A stretch of DNA of 35,376 nucleotides. Origin: Euryarchaeota archaeon UBA86 (lineage in GTDB: Archaea; Thermoplasmatota; Poseidoniia; Poseidoniales; Thalassarchaeaceae). Below are positions 32,991-35,376 of the stretch, in pieces. The stretch spans positions 1 to 35,376 of the forward strand of contig DAQX01000006.1 of the NCBI GenBank assembly GCA_002503055.1, written 5' to 3'. Position 1 is the first letter of the stretch. Each line of letters starts with the position of its first letter. A program made the translations under genes and the position numbers. Under the pieces are notes generated by a model. That model saw only the letters and a program-made list of their open reading frames with translations. It was not told where the DNA came from and did not search any database.

Positions 32991-34913
32991 ATGGTTGAAC
33001 GTCGGCCGAGCGGGCTTGGTCTGGCGATAATGGTCACAGTCTATTGGGGCGCTCTATTCTATTGGCTGAGGGACGATCTCCTAGACGGTGCTGCCGACGA
33101 GCAGTCACGTGCTCTGAAAATGTTCCTCGTTTCCTTCCCATATGTTGCCTATGTAATGTGGGCAACTATGACCGACTTGCCTGATAACATCAGAGAGATA
33201 CCATATCTTGGTAAGTCACTAAAGGGTATGATTTGGTTTATTTTCGTCTTGTCTCTAGCATATTGGGGATGGGTCGATAAGGCCGCAGTGGGCTTCCTTC
33301 TAGTCGGGGTCGCTCTACTAGGTCTAGGGGCTTCAATGGCCATGGCCTGTCTACTTTATTCGGGATCCGAATCGAGTCGACTGTATGCTCTTTCTAGGCT
33401 CGTGGATGTCTATCCGAGCATCACCAAGCCAGAGGGGCATGTCAGATTCAACCAGAAGTTGTGGACCACCACTCTAGTACTCATCATCTACTTCATGATG
33501 ACCAATGTGATGATTTGGGGACTCTCGGATGATACTCTCGACATCTTCTCCTCTTTCCGTGCAATCATGGCCGGAGCATCCGGTTCAATCATGCATCTTG
33601 GAATCGGACCTATCGTTACTGGTTCGATTATCATGCAATTGTTTGCTGGAGCCAAAATTATCCAACTTGACCTACAGGACTCCAGCGACAAGCAGTTGTA
33701 TCAAGGTGTTCAGAAGTTACTGGTTTTGTTCATGATTCCAGTCGAGTCAATTCCGCAGGTGTACGGCTTCCTTGATCCTAGCGTCGCTATCATCGATAGG
33801 TTCGGAATCGGCTGGGCTAATGCAGTAATCGTCTCGCAATTGTTCATTGGCTCGTACCTTGTGTTCCTGCTTGATGAGTTAGTCAGCAAGTGGGGAATTG
33901 GTAGCGGAATTTCTCTATTCATTGCAGCCGGAGTCGCCCAGTCGACATTCGTCGGAACGCTTTCTCCTCTGCCTACAGTACAAGGCTCACCAATGAGTTT
34001 CGAAAATCCTCCATCTGGTACCTTGCCGATGATTTTCTACACTCTGCGCACTGCTACCAACTCAGAGTTGGTATCTCAGAATGGATTCGAATTAATATTA
34101 TTGAATCATGCTAATCCTGTTGCTGCACTCGTATCTTCAATTATCGTGTTCCTTGTCGTAGCGTATGCTGAATCGAGCAAACTCGAGTTACCGCTGACTC
34201 ACGGAAAGGTCCGAGGACATAGGGGGCAATATCCAATCAGACTGGTTTATGCGAGCAATATTCCGGTCATTTTGATGGCGGCCCTGCTGGCAAATGTCAA
34301 CATGTTCACCCTACTGTTCTGGAGCCATCCAGTACTCTCCACTGTCCCTATCTTAGGTAGGAACGGGGCATGGAGCAAGGCCCATTGGTTCGGCTCCTAT
34401 GAGGTAGGCGCCACCACTCCCTCAGACGGTTTCGCGTGGTATTCCTCTATGGTCAATGGAGTGGGTGACTGGCTAATCCCATTGCTCAATCAAACAGGTG
34501 ATGCCTATGGCCATAGCTTGGGCCAGATCATGACTCATGTGTTCGTCTATGTATTCTTCATGACAGCGGGCTCTACGGTGTTCGCGAAGTTCTGGATTGA
34601 GACCACCAATATGGGTGCCAAGGATGTGGCCAAGCAAATCGAGCGCACCGGTATGCAAATTCCTGGATTCAGGAAGAACCCAGTAGTTCTAGAGCGCATT
34701 CTTGAGCGCTACATCCCTCCAGTGACTCTCTTTTCTGGTGCCTTTGTCGGCCTATTGGCGGCCGGTGCTGACCTGCTGGGAACGGTTGGAAATGCGACTG
34801 GAACAGGACTATTGCTAGCAGTCGGAATCATCTTACGAACCTATGAGCAGATACAAAAGGAACAGGCAATGGAAATGCACCCTGTATTGCGCGACTTCTT
34901 CGGGGCCGATTAA
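32991..34913 (+). CDS. secY: Protein translocase SecY/Sec61-alpha with extra N-terminal membrane domain
   Basis: 640 aa against about 440-490 for most archaeal SecY. The canonical protein starts near residue 130 with LSRLVDVYPSITKPEGHVRF, then the first helix with the plug region (MAGASGSIMHLGIGPIVTGS). LVSKWGIGSGISLFIAAG is the TM7 region, YPIRLVYASNIPVILMAALL precedes the big loop, and MQIPGFRK with RILERYIPPVT is the last cytosolic loop. Before it lie about four extra hydrophobic segments (about 9-27, 44-60, 77-96, 98-122), an even number that keeps the N-terminus cytosolic. The external loop between canonical TM7 and TM8 and that between TM8/9 are also long. It forms the protein-conducting channel. 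Last gene of the operon; no adenylate kinase gene follows, unlike many relatives. Confidence 0.96.
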   Translation: MVERRPSGLGLAIMVTVYWGALFYWLRDDLLDGAADEQSRALKMFLVSFPYVAYVMWATMTDLPDNIREIPYLGKSLKGMIWFIFVLSLAYWGWVDKAAVGFLLVGVALLGLGASMAMACLLYSGSESSRLYALSRLVDVYPSITKPEGHVRFNQKLWTTTLVLIIYFMMTNVMIWGLSDDTLDIFSSFRAIMAGASGSIMHLGIGPIVTGSIIMQLFAGAKIIQLDLQDSSDKQLYQGVQKLLVLFMIPVESIPQVYGFLDPSVAIIDRFGIGWANAVIVSQLFIGSYLVFLLDELVSKWGIGSGISLFIAAGVAQSTFVGTLSPLPTVQGSPMSFENPPSGTLPMIFYTLRTATNSELVSQNGFELILLNHANPVAALVSSIIVFLVVAYAESSKLELPLTHGKVRGHRGQYPIRLVYASNIPVILMAALLANVNMFTLLFWSHPVLSTVPILGRNGAWSKAHWFGSYEVGATTPSDGFAWYSSMVNGVGDWLIPLLNQTGDAYGHSLGQIMTHVFVYVFFMTAGSTVFAKFWIETTNMGAKDVAKQIERTGMQIPGFRKNPVVLERILERYIPPVTLFSGAFVGLLAAGADLLGTVGNATGTGLLLAVGIILRTYEQIQKEQAMEMHPVLRDFFGAD

Positions 34914-35262
34914 TTCGATAATCGTCGTACTGCAAGCCATCCCGAATAATTAGGCTCTAGTCAATTTGATATACCGTAGGAGGGTCGGCGAGACGCTGCG
35001 TTTAGCTGGCGTTGGAGATTGAGCACTTAGTGCGATGACATCTTCCTTCAGGCTAGATGCATGCCGAGGAAGTGCGGCCACGAATTATTTCGTGGTTGAG
35101 GAGGTTAACCACAATTATGACTTGACCCCCGTTTCAGGGGGTGCAAGAAGCAGATTATTTTACATTCAATCAATGAAAGTGCATCTGCGTCAATTAACCA
35201 ATAAGTGACAACTTGTGATAAAAACAAAACTCTGCAAGGATCAGTGATTCCGCTCACGCGAA
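34914..35262 (+). other. Spacer and leader before 16S rRNA, hairpin-rich, no gene seen
   Basis: 349 bases without a convincing coding frame. Contains TATA-like TTTGATATA (34965-34973) and TTATTTTA (35155-35162), and several inverted repeats: GCAC-TTA-GTGC (35023-35033), CTTCCT/AGGAAG with inner GGC/GCC (35042-35072), CCACGAA-TTAT-TTCGTGG (35078-35095), and a 10-pair stem at 35121-35147. A second pairing (35092-35097 with 35107-35112) excludes the third hairpin. Either end of this region could be the rRNA promoter. Probably rRNA leader and processing sequence. Confidence 0.6.
35121..35147 (+). terminator. Strong 10-bp hairpin in the pre-16S spacer
   Basis: CTTGACCCCC pairs with GGGGGTGCAAG around the loop GTTTCA, with one bulged G (35143). 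It could end transcripts from secY or belong to the rRNA leader. A/T-rich bases follow about 7 bases later (ATTATTTTA), so a terminator is possible but unproved. Confidence 0.4.
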
Positions 35263-35376
35263 ATCCGGTTGATCCTGCCGGAGGCTACCGCTATTGGAGT
35301 TCGATTAAGCCATGCGAGTCGCGAGTCTTAGGGACTCGGTGTACCGCTCAGTAACACGTGGGTAACCTGCCCTATG
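35263..35376 (+). rRNA. rrs: 16S rRNA, 5' part (runs off window)
   Basis: ATCCGGTTGATCCTGCCGGA is the archaeal 16S 5' signature including the first universal helix. It is followed by GCTATTGGAGTTCGATTAAG and CCATGCGAGTC, then the early variable region and CTCAGTAACACGTGGGTAAC. Exact mature 5' end is within a few bases of 35263. Only about 114 bases are inside the window. Confidence 0.97.

Noticed and set aside
35032..35069. Possible box C/D RNA in the 16S leader (GCGATGA ... CCGA)
   Set aside because: No D' box and no terminal stem or guide match to the visible 16S sequence.

Overview
The window comes from an archaeal genome, most likely a planktonic marine euryarchaeon of the Thermoplasmatota (Marine Group II / Ca. 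Poseidoniales type). Archaea is directly supported by the long archaeal ribosomal-protein operon with eS4, eL32, eL19, aIF1 and the RNase P protein Rpp29, by a group II chaperonin, by an intron-bearing tRNA-Trp, and by a 16S rRNA 5' end with the archaeal CCGGTTGATCCTGCCGGA signature. The Marine Group II placement is an inference from overall style: moderate GC, tight packing, large acidic surface proteins and the ribosomal operon.

Left part (1-5100): two adjacent minus-strand membrane proteins of unknown function, then divergently a DUF92/TMEM19-type membrane enzyme and a secreted/membrane protein carrying a thioredoxin-like domain without cysteines. Next (5182-5370) is a tRNA-Trp gene with a 113-nt intron that itself looks like a box C/D methylation guide RNA acting on its own tRNA. 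It is followed by a membrane-anchored subtilisin-like protease, a class I aminotransferase with a tiny membrane protein, an opposing polytopic membrane protein, a 1159-residue surface protein with a cytosolic acidic tail, and the thermosome.

Middle (15509-20274): a two-gene cassette that is the most unusual item here. Its first gene fuses two intact flavodoxin domains to a succinate dehydrogenase/fumarate reductase iron-sulfur-subunit-like domain in which essentially all cluster-binding cysteines are gone. The second gene, overlapping by one base, is a HdrB/SdhE-like (CCG-domain) protein that has lost 7 of the 10 canonical ligands. Together they look like an iron-cluster-free derivative of an SdhB-SdhE / HdrB module with flavins in place of Fe-S clusters. 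A Hef/FANCM-type helicase with a C-terminal PCNA-binding motif and no nuclease domain converges on it.

Right part (20563-34913): one continuous operon rpl3-rpl4-rpl23-rpl2-rps19-rpl22-rps3-rpl29-aIF1-rnp1-rps17-rpl14-rpl24-rps4e-rpl5-rps14-rps8-rpl6-rpl32e-rpl19e-rpl18-rps5-rpl30-rpl15-secY, with ATGA-type overlaps and clear Shine-Dalgarno sequences. It is preceded by a hairpin-rich leader. Notable are eL32 with an N-terminal SAP domain and SecY with an extra N-terminal four-helix membrane domain. A 349-base hairpin-rich spacer then leads into the 5' end of 16S rRNA, which runs off the window.

The central operon makes ribosomes and the translocon. Flanking genes supply protein folding (thermosome), secretion products and proteolysis (surface protein, subtilase), redox chemistry (the flavin cassette) and DNA repair (helicase).
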